A stretch of DNA of 64,000 nt from Pedobacter schmidteae. GTDB lineage: Bacteria; Bacteroidota; Bacteroidia; Sphingobacteriales; Sphingobacteriaceae. A model generated the notes under the pieces. The model had not been told where the DNA came from. It ran no database searches and saw only the letters and a program-made list of their open reading frames with translations. Made by a program: the position numbers and the translations under genes. The number at the start of each line of letters is the position of its first letter. The stretch's first letter is position 1. Shown here one piece after another: positions 1 through 10,011 of this stretch. Location: assembly GCF_900564155.1 (NCBI RefSeq), contig NZ_LS999839.1:4461097-4525096 (forward strand). Reading direction: 5' to 3'.

Positions 1-50
1 TCATGGTGTAAAATTAATTAGAGTTCGTCGCTTAATCCAATATTCTTCTA

Positions 51-1769
51 TTAATTAAAAATACTGGAAGAGGATGTGATTTTTGTGTCTGCATATTTCC
101 ATGACTGGTTAAAATCAGATTTAACACTTTGTGCATCACCCGGCTTTTTTTGCAGCATCAAAGCATTGTACAATCCAATCAGCGCCCAACCGTTTTTTTT
201 CCATTTATGTAAGTCCTGTCTGTATATTTTTTCCGCTTCATTGTATTTTCCAGCTTTTATCAGCACGGTCCCCAGATGATGCCTTATCGAGAAAAACCAG
301 TCTGGAGGCTCATTGTAGTTGAGATTATCTTCTATCGCAATTGCCTCATTCAATAAGGTAATACTTTCGCTTAAATGATTTTGTTTTGCGGCAATACCTG
401 CACTTAAAACATGATCAGCAATCTTGGCCAGGTCGGCCGTGGTATTGATATCCCAAACCGTTAGTCGCTGTAAACTTGTGTCGACAGATAACGTACGTAA
501 AACATTCGATTCTTTTTGCGCATTGATGATATCATTTTTACCCAAATAAGCTAATCCTCGTGCATAATGCCAAATGGCTTTAGGATAGATGAGGTCCTTA
601 GGTGGGGTTGAAAAACTAAAGATACTATCCCACATGGCAAACTTAGTAGCAATGTAATAAGGGATAGTGTAATAGTGTTGCAATGTACCCCATTTTGGCT
701 GGTCCATAATGTCAGTTGCCGTGTGTTTCTGTATTTCTTTTGCGGCCATCCATGCCAGTTTAGAATTCCCTTCCAAAGTAGCGGTGGCGGCCAGAAAATG
801 ATAATTATGAGGAAAGTAGGCGAGTGGATAAACTCCTTGCGCATTGCAGGCCGTCGTATAAACGCTGTCTATAGCAATTGCGCGTAAGTTGGAAAGTGTA
901 CCGAGGTGATAATCTCCTGTGTTAATGTAGATGTGCGAGGGCATATGCAATAAATGTCCGGATCCAGGCACCAGGGTCGACAGCAAGCTGGCACTCTCCA
1001 GCGCTTTTTCGGGAGTGGCAGAGGCTTCTAACGCATGAATATAGAAATGGTGTGCACCGGGATGCTTAGGATTGGACTGTATCAGGCGTTCCAATACCGT
1101 GATAAGTTCCGGTGTCCATGCCTTGGGCTTCTTTGTTTGTTTTTCATATAAGTCCCATGGATGTAAGTTCATCATTGACTCTGCGTATAGGGCACCTACG
1201 TCCGGATCAGTAGGGTATTGCGCATATACCTTTTTCATCGCCGCTGCATATGCTATGTCCAGATGTGTTCTGTCGGCAGGTGGGCGGGCTTCATATCGCG
1301 TTAACAAAGCATTAATCAGTGCGATTTCCATAGGGCTACAATTTCCGGAAAGGGATTGAGCCTTAATTGCTGCATCGTAGGCCCGTTGATAATTATCTTC
1401 TTCCATTCCACCATTATAGTTGGGTCCCAAAACGTAGGCATACCCCCAATAAGCCATTGCACAGTTCAAATCCAGACGCGTAGCTTCATAAAACGATCTG
1501 GCAGCCTCAGCATGATTAAATCCGTAAGCGAGCATCATTCCCTGGTTAAAATATTCCTTCGCTTCTTTGTTGGGCGTCGAAATTTTGAAACTAATACCAT
1601 CAAGACCTTTAAATAAAGGCGCCTTTTTCCCAGATGCATACCAGTCTTTGTCGGTGGTTTTTGTACCAGAACAGACGGCAACTTGCCCAGCCCGTTCTTT
1701 GGTCTTATTAGCATTGGTACAGGAAAGAAAGATGGTTGCGATAAACAGAGAGAGGAAAAATCTAGTCAT
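51..1769 (-). CDS. TPR-repeat lipoprotein
   Basis: Predicted outer-envelope lipoprotein of about 572 residues; its molecular function is not known to me. I chose the ATG at 1769 rather than the longer frame to 1823, because it places a classical signal peptide (MTRFFLSLF) directly before the lipobox FLSC. The mature part has many helical, TPR-like repeats, for example around FNHAEAARSFYEATRL and a C-terminal GKYNEAEKIYRQDL. A conserved-looking HHFYIHALEAS and a HMPSHIY stretch lie in the middle. Such proteins are common in Bacteroidota and are assumed to mediate protein contacts. It stands alone: the next gene (VOC protein, same strand) ends over 200 bp away. Function is inferred only from the fold. 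Confidence 0.75.
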   Translation of the reverse strand: MTRFFLSLFIATIFLSCTNANKTKERAGQVAVCSGTKTTDKDWYASGKKAPLFKGLDGISFKISTPNKEAKEYFNQGMMLAYGFNHAEAARSFYEATRLDLNCAMAYWGYAYVLGPNYNGGMEEDNYQRAYDAAIKAQSLSGNCSPMEIALINALLTRYEARPPADRTHLDIAYAAAMKKVYAQYPTDPDVGALYAESMMNLHPWDLYEKQTKKPKAWTPELITVLERLIQSNPKHPGAHHFYIHALEASATPEKALESASLLSTLVPGSGHLLHMPSHIYINTGDYHLGTLSNLRAIAIDSVYTTACNAQGVYPLAYFPHNYHFLAATATLEGNSKLAWMAAKEIQKHTATDIMDQPKWGTLQHYYTIPYYIATKFAMWDSIFSFSTPPKDLIYPKAIWHYARGLAYLGKNDIINAQKESNVLRTLSVDTSLQRLTVWDINTTADLAKIADHVLSAGIAAKQNHLSESITLLNEAIAIEDNLNYNEPPDWFFSIRHHLGTVLIKAGKYNEAEKIYRQDLHKWKKNGWALIGLYNALMLQKKPGDAQSVKSDFNQSWKYADTKITSSSSIFN

Positions 1770-1979
1770 AACAAACTTTTTAAACTTGTTGATTGATAAA
1801 TTTCTCGAACAGCAGTTCGGCAACCTAGCAGAGCGGCAGACTAAATAAGAAAATATTCAAATAAAAGCTTCTAAGTCCTTCTTTTATATAAAGATAAAAA
1901 ATATTAATCGGTTGCTGCAAGAAAATAGAGTTGCGGATAATATAATGAGTTGAAGCCTGGATGAAAAGCTCATATAGGG

Positions 1980-2369
1980 CTATCCTTCATATTTATGATA
2001 TTCAGTAACTGTCAAAAAATACCCGTCGGGATCACGGAATGAAAACTCTTTTCTCAAAGAATTTGGATTCATGTGGATGTCTTCTTCTATTGCACAGCCG
2101 GCTTCAATGACTCTTTTGTAGATATCAACCATATTATCTGTTCTAAAATAAAGCAATAGTCCATTTCCTGATGTTATCATAGGATTCGTCATGGTCGGGT
2201 GATGATGTTCACCCCATTTGTGAAGGCAGAGCATGATTTCGTTATCGGCAGAGACTAAAACTGAAAAATTATCCCCACCATGATTATTGATAAGTCCAAA
2301 TATTTTTTGATACCAAGCGGAGCTGGCTTCAACATCTTTTACTGCAATTATTGGGTCTAGTCTCATCAT
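1980..2369 (-). CDS. VOC (glyoxalase/bleomycin-resistance fold) protein
   Basis: A 129-residue single-domain protein of the vicinal-oxygen-chelate superfamily. Evidence is the opening DPIIAVKDVEASSAWYQKIFG, the central LLLYFRTDNMVDIYKRVIEAG, and the closing FSFRDPDGYFLTVTEY, which are the typical paired beta-alpha-beta signatures. Members bind a metal or a small hydrophobic ligand and include glyoxalases, dioxygenases and antibiotic-binding proteins; the substrate here cannot be read from sequence. A second, more divergent VOC gene lies just upstream on the same strand, so the two may form a small unit. The start has two adjacent Met codons and either would serve. Confidence 0.8.
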   Translation of the reverse strand: MMRLDPIIAVKDVEASSAWYQKIFGLINNHGGDNFSVLVSADNEIMLCLHKWGEHHHPTMTNPMITSGNGLLLYFRTDNMVDIYKRVIEAGCAIEEDIHMNPNSLRKEFSFRDPDGYFLTVTEYHKYEG

Positions 2370-2465
2370 AGTTTACTGAATTTAATATAATCCTATTTAT
2401 TACCATAGCATCCAAGCTGTACTAAGTTACAAAGAGGGGAGGCGTGATACCCATTTTAGGGATGG

Positions 2466-2822
2466 CTAAACCGGCTGTTGAAAGATAATGCAAACCGAAG
2501 TTGGATCAAGGGTAGCGAATTCTTTCAGCCCCCATGGTTTGTGGGATACCACTTTGGAATTGGGATGTAAGATTTCGGGAGCCCGTGATTTAATTTCTTC
2601 GTAGATGTTCTCAATATCATCGGTCGCTATCCGGATTTCGGGGCGATCCTTTATGGCAAATTCTTCGCTTTCTACCAATAGAAAAGTGATAGCATCCCGG
2701 CTGACTATATATAAAGTATCGTCATGATACCCAAGGGTGAAGCCCATGTTATCGATAAAAAATTTCAGACCAACTTTGATGTCTGTATAAAATACTTTGG
2801 GCAAAATCTGATTTAATGCCAT
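2466..2822 (-). CDS. VOC-family small protein
   Basis: A 118-residue protein with a VOC-type layout: LPKVFYTDIKVGLKFFIDNMGF at the start, a middle strand-helix unit (IRIATDDIENIYEEIKSR), and a closing KEFATLDPTSVCIIFQQ. It resembles the bleomycin-resistance-like members that lack obvious metal ligands, so binding or sequestration is as likely as catalysis. It sits about 95 bp upstream of the other VOC gene on the same strand, which hints at co-transcription. Family assignment is fairly sure; function is open. Confidence 0.7.
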   Translation of the reverse strand: MALNQILPKVFYTDIKVGLKFFIDNMGFTLGYHDDTLYIVSRDAITFLLVESEEFAIKDRPEIRIATDDIENIYEEIKSRAPEILHPNSKVVSHKPWGLKEFATLDPTSVCIIFQQPV

Positions 2823-2900
2823 AACAATATAAATTTTAACTTATACTAAGTTACATCCCTTGCACCAGATCCCAACTACAAATCTCTCATTTTATCATTT

Positions 2901-2934
2901 TTTAAGGTGCATAACAATAGTTATGCACCTTAAA
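2901..2934 (-). terminator. Perfect 15-bp stem-loop after tlpA-like gene
   Basis: An inverted repeat with 15-bp arms (2901-2915 and 2920-2934, built on AAGGTGCATAAC) and an AATA loop starts 6 bp past the stop of the minus-strand thioredoxin gene. No U-run follows on the minus strand (it is A-rich there), so this is not a textbook intrinsic terminator. It may act as a 3'-end stabiliser or a weaker terminator for the SusC-SusD-TlpA transcript. Confidence 0.6.
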
Positions 2935-2940
2935 TTGAAA

Positions 2941-3942
2941 TCAATTGTGTTTCCCCAGAATTTCAGCGAGCTTGGCTGCCAGCTCGGCTCCCTTAAGGTT
3001 TTTCGCTACAATGCGGCCATTGGGGTCAATTAAAAAGCTTTGTGGAACAGCGGTAACGCCATACAGTTGTGCTGCAAAATTTTCTGCTTTTAAATCAGAA
3101 ACCTGCGGCCAGGTCAGGCCGTCAGTCCGGATAGCTTCCAGCCAATCACTTTTTCCCGATGCATCATCCAGTGATACACCTAAAATGGTGAAATTTGAAT
3201 TTTTATAAGCCTGATATAATTTAATCAGATTTGGATTCTCCTTCCGGCAAGGTACACACCAGGAAGCCCAAAAGTCAAGCAATACATATTTTCCGCGAAA
3301 TGAAGAAAGCGCTATTTGTTTCCCTTCGGTGTCGGCTTGTGAAAATTCAGGTGCCAGCTGCCCAATAGCTACTTTTTTGAGCGACTGCAACATGGCAAAA
3401 AGACCTTTACCATCACTACTGTTGCGAATGGCCGGTGATAAATTCAAAAACAAAGCTTCCAGTTTTTGAGGTTCGACATTAGAAATATCAGCGTACAGTG
3501 CCCTTAAACAAATGATGGAGGCAGGGTGGGTTTTAATGAACTGATCAACAGTGCCCTGCTCCAATGCCGCTTTGTACTCAATATCTTCCTTTACAATTTG
3601 GGTACCCGAAGCTGTGGCATCCTTGGCCATTCCGGTACTGTTTACTACTGTAGTGCCCTTATCAACGTACAGATAACGGTAATCCTCACGTGATGGCCCG
3701 GTGCCTTTGGCATTTACATAAAATATCGCCCGGTTGATTTGGCTTAAATAACCGCGAAGCTCAAACTTTCCATTACGAAGAACGGCCGAGTCAATTTTGG
3801 TTTGTTTGCCGGTATAATATTTAAGGTAGACTTTGGCAGGCGCATTTAATTGCCCTATGGTACCTTTGATAACAAAATTATTGGCTTGCGAGAAGCCCAT
3901 GTAGGGCATCATGGCGAACAGGATAAAAAGAATTCTATACAT
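2941..3942 (-). CDS. TlpA-family thioredoxin-like protein with DUF4369-like N-domain
   Basis: A 333-residue exported thiol-disulfide protein. It has a signal peptide (MYRILFILFAMMPYMGFSQA), then a beta-rich DUF4369-like domain (FVIKGTIGQLNAPAKVYLKYY, about residues 22-115), a helical linker, and a C-terminal AhpC/TSA-type thioredoxin domain from about residue 195. The redox motif is WASWCVPC, with C229 and C232, and a cis-Pro loop (GVTAVPQSFLID) follows. Such proteins reduce periplasmic or surface disulfides. It is the last gene of a SusC-SusD-TlpA series, 20 bp after the SusD gene, an arrangement frequent in Pedobacter, so it probably serves the same uptake locus. A paralogue lies at 55059-56207. 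Confidence 0.88.
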   Translation of the reverse strand: MYRILFILFAMMPYMGFSQANNFVIKGTIGQLNAPAKVYLKYYTGKQTKIDSAVLRNGKFELRGYLSQINRAIFYVNAKGTGPSREDYRYLYVDKGTTVVNSTGMAKDATASGTQIVKEDIEYKAALEQGTVDQFIKTHPASIICLRALYADISNVEPQKLEALFLNLSPAIRNSSDGKGLFAMLQSLKKVAIGQLAPEFSQADTEGKQIALSSFRGKYVLLDFWASWCVPCRKENPNLIKLYQAYKNSNFTILGVSLDDASGKSDWLEAIRTDGLTWPQVSDLKAENFAAQLYGVTAVPQSFLIDPNGRIVAKNLKGAELAAKLAEILGKHN

Positions 3943-3962
3943 TTTTTGTCGTGTTAAACGGA

Positions 3963-5375
3963 TTAGTGATAACCATGATTTTGAACAATATTGGGGTTTA
4001 CATTGATTTCGCCCAATGGAATGGGCATAATCCTGCGGTAATCGCCGGCCGGAATGATGCCAGTCGGATATTCTTCGGTACGCGGGATGTCCTGGTTCAA
4101 CCGGTTCAGGTCAAAATAGCGGTCGCCTTCAAAAGCCAGCTCCTTACGTCTTTCTTTTACAATATCAGCCAATAAGGCCGTACCGGAAGAGCTGTAAGTC
4201 AGCGATGGATCTCTTCGCGTCATCAATGCGTTTAAAAGTGTTAATGCATCCCCTTTGTTGGTCCGGTATGCTGCCTCTGCAGCAATCAGCTGAACCTCTG
4301 ATAAACGGATCACCTTCTTCTCATTGAAATCGCCGTTTAACACCGGATATTTGTTCACGATATAGGCTGGATCTTCGCCGCCAACCCGGTTTCTAACCCC
4401 CACAAGGATCAGGCTTTTCCGCACATCGGTAGCCGAATAGGTATCGTACAGTGATTTAGTGGTCAGCATTTCGCCGTCGCTGTTATCGGCCTGCACATAA
4501 TGCATAGACAGTTCGTCTATCCCGTTATGATTAAAGGCATCAGATACCAGCTCAAAAAGGGTTTCTACTTTGTTGCTTTCATCATGAGGGGTAGCTGCAG
4601 CCCAATAACCGGCCAGATCAGTACGACCAACCAAGGTAAAGCCGCTGTTGTTCAGTACGTCTTTGGCTTGTGTATAGGCCAGCTCGTAATCGCCTTTGTA
4701 CAAGTTTACTTTAGCTTTTAAAGCCAGGGCTGCATATTTAGAGAATCGCCCGGAGCCCTTGTATTGCGTCATCAATGTGGTGGCCTGGTCCAGATCGGAA
4801 AGGATTTGGGCATACACCTCGGCTACAGTATTTCGTCTAGGTAGAGCTGCAGGGTCGTAATGCAATACGATGGGTACTCCAGGCGAATTGGCGTCAATGG
4901 TATAAGCTTTTCCAAAAAAACGCACCAGGTCAAAATAAACCAATGCGCGGATGGCATAGGCTTCGCCTTTATATTGCATCACCTCATCTCCTTGTTTCAA
5001 AGGGGCGTCAATAATGTTGTTGGCCTGCAAAATGTTGGCATAACCGAAAGTCCACACCCGGTTGCTATAAGCGCCATCGGTAGTAATGGAGTAGGCATTT
5101 TCGCCATTAAACAAACCAATATTGATGGTAGACAGGTAAATGTTATCGGCCAGCAAGTCGCCCAGCAACGGAACCGCACCACCACGCAGTTCGCCACTGC
5201 GTAAATTGGCATAAGTACCGTTTAAGGCGGTTTTGATATCGGCAGCAGTTTTCAGGGCATCTTCGCGCGCAATGCTCGTATAAGGTTTTTGATCTAAAAA
5301 GTTCTTGGAACAGGAAGCCATGGAAAGTACTGCTGCAAGGCCTCCGGTTAGTATATAATGATTAAAATTTTTCAT
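3963..5375 (-). CDS. RagB/SusD-family outer-membrane lipoprotein
   Basis: Surface glycan- or nutrient-binding lipoprotein, 470 residues, partner of the SusC transporter encoded 13 bp upstream. It has a signal peptide ending in the lipobox MASC, then the typical SusD opening KNFLDQKPYTSI. TPR-like helices include NIIDAPLKQGDEVMQYKGEA with AIRALVYFDLVRFFG. The C-terminus carries the family end motif RIMPIPLGEINVNPNIVQN. Known SusD proteins form a lid over the SusC barrel. The ligand cannot be told: no glycoside hydrolase sits next to this pair. Confidence 0.93.
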   Translation of the reverse strand: MKNFNHYILTGGLAAVLSMASCSKNFLDQKPYTSIAREDALKTAADIKTALNGTYANLRSGELRGGAVPLLGDLLADNIYLSTINIGLFNGENAYSITTDGAYSNRVWTFGYANILQANNIIDAPLKQGDEVMQYKGEAYAIRALVYFDLVRFFGKAYTIDANSPGVPIVLHYDPAALPRRNTVAEVYAQILSDLDQATTLMTQYKGSGRFSKYAALALKAKVNLYKGDYELAYTQAKDVLNNSGFTLVGRTDLAGYWAAATPHDESNKVETLFELVSDAFNHNGIDELSMHYVQADNSDGEMLTTKSLYDTYSATDVRKSLILVGVRNRVGGEDPAYIVNKYPVLNGDFNEKKVIRLSEVQLIAAEAAYRTNKGDALTLLNALMTRRDPSLTYSSSGTALLADIVKERRKELAFEGDRYFDLNRLNQDIPRTEEYPTGIIPAGDYRRIMPIPLGEINVNPNIVQNHGYH

Positions 5376-5388
5376 GTGATGGCTTAAA

Positions 5389-8300
5389 TTAAAACTTCAG
5401 GTTAGCACCCAGGGTAAACACTTTTGGCATAGGGATATTGTAGTTGGATTGCCCGGTTAGTCCGGCTTCAGGATCGTATGGCAACTTTTTATCTCTAACC
5501 CAGGTGGCCAGGTTGGTTCCCCGTACATAAATACTCAGGCCATCAATTTTTGCTTTGGATAAAAAGGCCTTCCTGAAAGCATAGCTCAATGTCAGCTCCC
5601 GTAAACGGATGTAATCACCTTTATATAAAAAGCGGCTCGAAGCCCGGCTGGAGTTGTTGGTATTGTTAAAAATGTAAATTGGATTGTCGGTCACATCGCC
5701 CGGTTTTTGCCAGGCATTCATTTGCGAAGCAAAGTGGTTAAATGAACTGTTGTCGCCATCAGATTGAGTATAGCGCGACCATAAATCCATTACATGATTG
5801 CCAAAGTTGTAGTACAGCAATCCATCCAGGCTAAGGCCCTTATAGCTAAACGAGGAGGTAAAACTTCCAAACACCTTAGGTGTAGCGGTATAATTGGGCA
5901 CCAGCTTGGCCAGATTGTAATTGCTGGTAGTTTGGCTCATGGTTTCGTCGGTATACCAAAGTGGTTTACCATTGGCAGGATCAACACCGGCCCACTGGCG
6001 CAGGTAAAAAGTTTGAAAATCAAGGCCAACTCTTCTGATTACTGATGAACCTTTCATGTCCTTCCCATCAACCAAGGCAGTAATTTTGTTGATGTTATGG
6101 GAAATGTTAAAGCCTGCAGTCCATTTAAAATCTTCAGTTTGAACCGGTGTTCCACTCAGCGTAAATTCAACCCCACGGTTGCGCATAGAGCCGATATTAT
6201 TTAAGAAAGCACCTGAACCGGTGGTTGCAGAAGTAGGCTGGCTAAGCAATAATTTGGTTGCCGCCCTGTTGTAATAGTCGAAGGTAAAAGACAACCTGTT
6301 ATTGAATAAGCCCACATCTAAGCCCAGATCCAATTGTTTATTGGTTTCCCAAGTCAGGTAAGGGTTTCCAACTGAAGTAGGTCCGCTGCCAACCTCGCCA
6401 TCGTAGTTGAAATTGTAGTAGGATACTGCGTAATCGCTGGATGCTCCGTAGCTATACAATTGCCTCCATCCATAATCGTCAATATTGGCATTGCCCGTAA
6501 GGCCATAACTGGTCCTGACTTTCAAAAGGTTAATGAAACCAAGGGATTTGATAAAAGTCTCGTCCTGTGCGTTCCAGGAAGCACCTACAGACCAAAAATT
6601 TCCGTATCTGTTTTTTTCGCTGAAACGGGATGAGCCGTCACGACGGAAACTTCCCGAAAGGACATATTTTCCTTTGTAGGAGAAGTCGGCCAAACTGAGC
6701 AGGGAAGCAACGGTATAATCAGAATTGGCGCCCGAGGCCTCGTAAGGCTTGGTACCATTTGATGGAACGGTAACTGCCGGGTTTAAAGGCAAGCCCGTAG
6801 TAGCGGCCGTAGAAGTATAATTTTGTGATTTTTGCGCCTCGTAGCCTACTTTTATATTTCCTACCCAGGTTTGATCGCGTTTCAAGTCCAGATGGTAGTC
6901 AACCATATTGGTCCAGGTCCAATTAAAATAACGGGTATAGCCACGTGACGAGAAACCACTGTCATAAAACGTTCCAGCGCCATGTTTTGGGTTGTAATAG
7001 GTATCCTCTTCCAGGTTGTTATAATCGGTACCCAGTCGCGATGTAAAGCTCAGGTTGTCGGCAATTTTATATTCAGCCGATAAGCTACCCAACCCTTTAA
7101 ACTGGTTCATTTTATTTTTGTTGTATTTGGAGACATACAGCGGGTTCGACTTGGAACCAAAAACTGCAACATCTATGTTGTAGGTGCCATCGGCGTTATA
7201 CGGCGAAATAAAAGGGAACAGGTGTATGGCAGCATCAATGGGATTGTCGGCCGAACTACCATTTGGTGGCGAATTCTGCCCATTCGCGCCTACAATGATA
7301 CTGGTAGCCAATGAAAAGCGTTCATTCAGCTTGGTTTTTAAATTAACCTTAAATGAATAACGGCTAAAATCTGATGCGATTACAGTCCCTTGCTGGTTAA
7401 AATAGCCACCGGAAACATGATATTGCGTGTTGCTGGTACCACCGCTGATGCCCAGGTTGTACTGCTGCTGCCGGCCATCTCTTTGTACCAAATCGAGCCA
7501 ATTGGTATTGACGCCGTTTCCGGCATTAAATTTTTGATCCAGGTACTGGAACACGTTGGCTGCCGTAAGCCCATTTTGTTTGGCATAGCTGGCATTGTTT
7601 AACATACCCTGGGCAGTAATGGTACGCCATTGCTCGGTAGTCAGCAACTTACCTGCCTCTGGAGTAGTGCCCAGCTTGGTCAAGCCGTATTCGGTATCAA
7701 AAGTTACTTTTGTTTTGCCCTGAACGCCCTGCTTGGTGGTGATGATGATGACACCATTGGCCGCCCGTGATCCGTAAATGGCCGAGGCCGCGGCGTCCTT
7801 CAATACGTTGATGCTTTCTATATCATTAGGGTTGATGGCAGATAAGACATTGGAGGTAGTGGTTGACCGCGACAACTGCCCAGAGCTGACGATGATACCA
7901 TCGATAACAAACAAAGGATCGGACCCAGCCGAGATGGAGCCAATTCCGCGGATGCGGATCTGTTGCAAGGCCCCCGGTTGGCCCGATGAACCCACAGACT
8001 GCAAGCCGGCAACGCGGCCCTGTAGGGCTTGGTCGACCGAAGTATACGAACGGTTTTCCAATTCCTGTGATTTGACCAGACCTACTGCTCCGGTGCTGAT
8101 AGCCTTGGCCTGTTTGCCATAGCCGTTAATCACCACTTCGCTCAATAAACCGCCCAATGGCTTCAGGCTAATCTTCAGATCGCCCTCAACCGGCAATTGT
8201 TGTTCATATTTCTGGTAACCTATGAAGCTAAAAATAAGCACATCGGATGCGCCGGGCAAGGTAATTTGAAATTGTCCTTTGCCGTCGGTAACGCTACCTA

Positions 8301-8775
8301 TAGCTGGGTGTTGCTGCGACCTTACGTTTACACCCGGCAGGGGTAGGTTTTGATCGTCGGTTACGATACCCCGCACTACTATCGTTTCGGCAGCATTACT
8401 TTCTGCCGAAGGTTGATCTTTAGCACTGATGACTACTACATTTTTGATCACCTTATAGGTTAGCGGCAGGTTATTCAGTAATTTGGCCATTACTTCGGCA
8501 ATCTCCGCATCCTTAACGTCGATGCTGACCAGCTTTTTAAAAGGCACCACCTCATTGTTATAGGCAAAGCGGTAATTGGTTTTCTGCTCTATTTTTCTAA
8601 GCACAGTGCTCAATGCAGTTTGCTTAGATTCAATGGTGATCCGCGTTTGAGAATATAGCGCCGCCTGGGTATGAATAGTGAGCAACGCAAGTATTAAAAG
8701 TAGCTTCATTTTTAGAAAATGTTTTCGATAGCACGTGGCAAAATGGTTCTGAAAGAAAAGTTTGTTTTTCTTCAT
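5389..8775 (-). CDS. SusC/RagA-family TonB-linked outer-membrane transporter with STN domain
   Basis: TonB-dependent transporter of 1128 residues. After the signal segment (about 1-42) comes an STN/secretin-like domain (RITIESKQTALSTVLRKIEQ, about 45-115) that in related proteins contacts an anti-sigma factor. Next are a carboxypeptidase-regulatory beta-sandwich (VRGIVTDDQNLPLPGVNVRS, about 133-215), a plug (ALQGRVAGLQSVGSSGQPG with RIRGIGSISAGSDPLFVIDG) and a long beta-barrel ending in aromatic-rich FTLGANLKF. The STN domain and the FecR and ECF sigma genes directly upstream indicate substrate-induced surface signalling. A shorter signal start is possible at an internal Met near residue 23. 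Confidence 0.94.
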   Translation of the reverse strand: MKKNKLFFQNHFATCYRKHFLKMKLLLILALLTIHTQAALYSQTRITIESKQTALSTVLRKIEQKTNYRFAYNNEVVPFKKLVSIDVKDAEIAEVMAKLLNNLPLTYKVIKNVVVISAKDQPSAESNAAETIVVRGIVTDDQNLPLPGVNVRSQQHPAIGSVTDGKGQFQITLPGASDVLIFSFIGYQKYEQQLPVEGDLKISLKPLGGLLSEVVINGYGKQAKAISTGAVGLVKSQELENRSYTSVDQALQGRVAGLQSVGSSGQPGALQQIRIRGIGSISAGSDPLFVIDGIIVSSGQLSRSTTTSNVLSAINPNDIESINVLKDAAASAIYGSRAANGVIIITTKQGVQGKTKVTFDTEYGLTKLGTTPEAGKLLTTEQWRTITAQGMLNNASYAKQNGLTAANVFQYLDQKFNAGNGVNTNWLDLVQRDGRQQQYNLGISGGTSNTQYHVSGGYFNQQGTVIASDFSRYSFKVNLKTKLNERFSLATSIIVGANGQNSPPNGSSADNPIDAAIHLFPFISPYNADGTYNIDVAVFGSKSNPLYVSKYNKNKMNQFKGLGSLSAEYKIADNLSFTSRLGTDYNNLEEDTYYNPKHGAGTFYDSGFSSRGYTRYFNWTWTNMVDYHLDLKRDQTWVGNIKVGYEAQKSQNYTSTAATTGLPLNPAVTVPSNGTKPYEASGANSDYTVASLLSLADFSYKGKYVLSGSFRRDGSSRFSEKNRYGNFWSVGASWNAQDETFIKSLGFINLLKVRTSYGLTGNANIDDYGWRQLYSYGASSDYAVSYYNFNYDGEVGSGPTSVGNPYLTWETNKQLDLGLDVGLFNNRLSFTFDYYNRAATKLLLSQPTSATTGSGAFLNNIGSMRNRGVEFTLSGTPVQTEDFKWTAGFNISHNINKITALVDGKDMKGSSVIRRVGLDFQTFYLRQWAGVDPANGKPLWYTDETMSQTTSNYNLAKLVPNYTATPKVFGSFTSSFSYKGLSLDGLLYYNFGNHVMDLWSRYTQSDGDNSSFNHFASQMNAWQKPGDVTDNPIYIFNNTNNSSRASSRFLYKGDYIRLRELTLSYAFRKAFLSKAKIDGLSIYVRGTNLATWVRDKKLPYDPEAGLTGQSNYNIPMPKVFTLGANLKF

Positions 8776-8900
8776 ATATTTGTTTTGAATAGTTGATAAT
8801 AAAAGGTTGATATATTCTCTTTTCCGGGGAAATCATCAGGCTTCAATTATTTGATAACGGGGAATGGCTTCAACATTTCCCGTTTATAACCAGCCTGAAA

Positions 8901-9941
8901 TCAGTTGCTTATCATTAGTTTTTTTCCATTCAGTTTGTAGTTAAAGGGTTTAGAAATTTTCATTATATTTAGTATATCTTGTATGTTTTCTTCTTCAAAT
9001 ATGCCAGTGTAGCGGTATTGCATTACCTCCTGGTTTTTAAACTCCACCTGGATATCAAACCGTCTTTCCAGCATCTGGGCAACATCAATCATAGCACAAT
9101 TGGAAAATGCCAGCTTATTGTCCATCCAGGCGGTTTCTGCCAATGGGGTATGCCGACTCAAATGCGAAAGATTGTCGAGTTTAATTTTAGGTGTGTTTTC
9201 TGTTCCTATGCCAGGTTCCGACTGATCTTTGCGTACGGTAAGCTTCTCGTTTGGACGTAAAATAATATTTTCGGCAGGCCTGTCGTTAAAGCTCACCTCA
9301 ATCCGTCCCCTGATCAGTGAAGTTTCAATCACCTGATCACTGGGATAACTTTTTACATTGAATGCCGTACCTAGCACTTTGATGTTTATTTTATCGGTAT
9401 AGATCACAAAAGGATGCTCAGGATCTTTCTTTACATCAAAAAAGGCTTCACCATCCAACCATACTTCGCGCAATTTGCCTTTAAAATTATCGGCATATTG
9501 CAGCCGGCTATCCGAATTTACCCATACCGAAGTACCATCGGGAAGTTTGACCATAGTTGTAGACCCTTTTTTGGTCACCACCTGGCTTTTAGACAAGCTA
9601 TCGCTTGCAAAAGGAGAGAAACGCCAGATAAAAACGGCACAAATCAATAAAAAACTTATGGCTGCAAGGGCAACCAATTTAGGGCGGTTGCGGCCACCTA
9701 AATAAGTAGCAGGGGAAGGAGGCACATGCAGATGCATTTTTAAAGAATGCAAGGCAAAAGCCTGCTCGGCCTTGCTCAGCTCTTCTTCTGTCGCTTCTTC
9801 TTCAGGGGCATTAAACGACAGATATACTTTTTTCAGCTCCGGATCGGCATCAATCATTTTTTTCAATTGCTGCAAATCTTTTTCACTGGCTTCGCCCGCT
9901 AGCTGCCTGCTCAAAAGTTTAAAAAAAATATCTTCGGCCAT
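8901..9941 (-). CDS. FecR-family anti-sigma factor
   Basis: Inner-membrane sigma regulator, about 346 residues. I prefer the ATG at 9941 (MAEDIFFKLL), because the upstream extension would begin at TTG. The cytoplasmic N-terminal part (about 1-85) precedes a single membrane helix (LVALAAISFLLICAVFIW). The periplasmic FecR domain follows, with family motifs TTMVKLPDGTSVWVNSDSRL, EVWLDGEAFFDVKKDPEHPF and VLGTAFNVKSYP. A C-terminal FecR_C-type domain ends in FNYKLNGKKLMISN. It should hold the sigma factor encoded just upstream inactive until the SusC STN domain signals substrate binding. It lies 70 bp from that sigma gene, same strand. Confidence 0.92.
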   Translation of the reverse strand: MAEDIFFKLLSRQLAGEASEKDLQQLKKMIDADPELKKVYLSFNAPEEEATEEELSKAEQAFALHSLKMHLHVPPSPATYLGGRNRPKLVALAAISFLLICAVFIWRFSPFASDSLSKSQVVTKKGSTTMVKLPDGTSVWVNSDSRLQYADNFKGKLREVWLDGEAFFDVKKDPEHPFVIYTDKINIKVLGTAFNVKSYPSDQVIETSLIRGRIEVSFNDRPAENIILRPNEKLTVRKDQSEPGIGTENTPKIKLDNLSHLSRHTPLAETAWMDNKLAFSNCAMIDVAQMLERRFDIQVEFKNQEVMQYRYTGIFEEENIQDILNIMKISKPFNYKLNGKKLMISN

Positions 9942-10011
9942 GGATTTCCTGTTGTTTCCATGATAAGACAATAAAATGGGAGGGAACCACCGGTCTGCCT
10001 GAAAAAATATT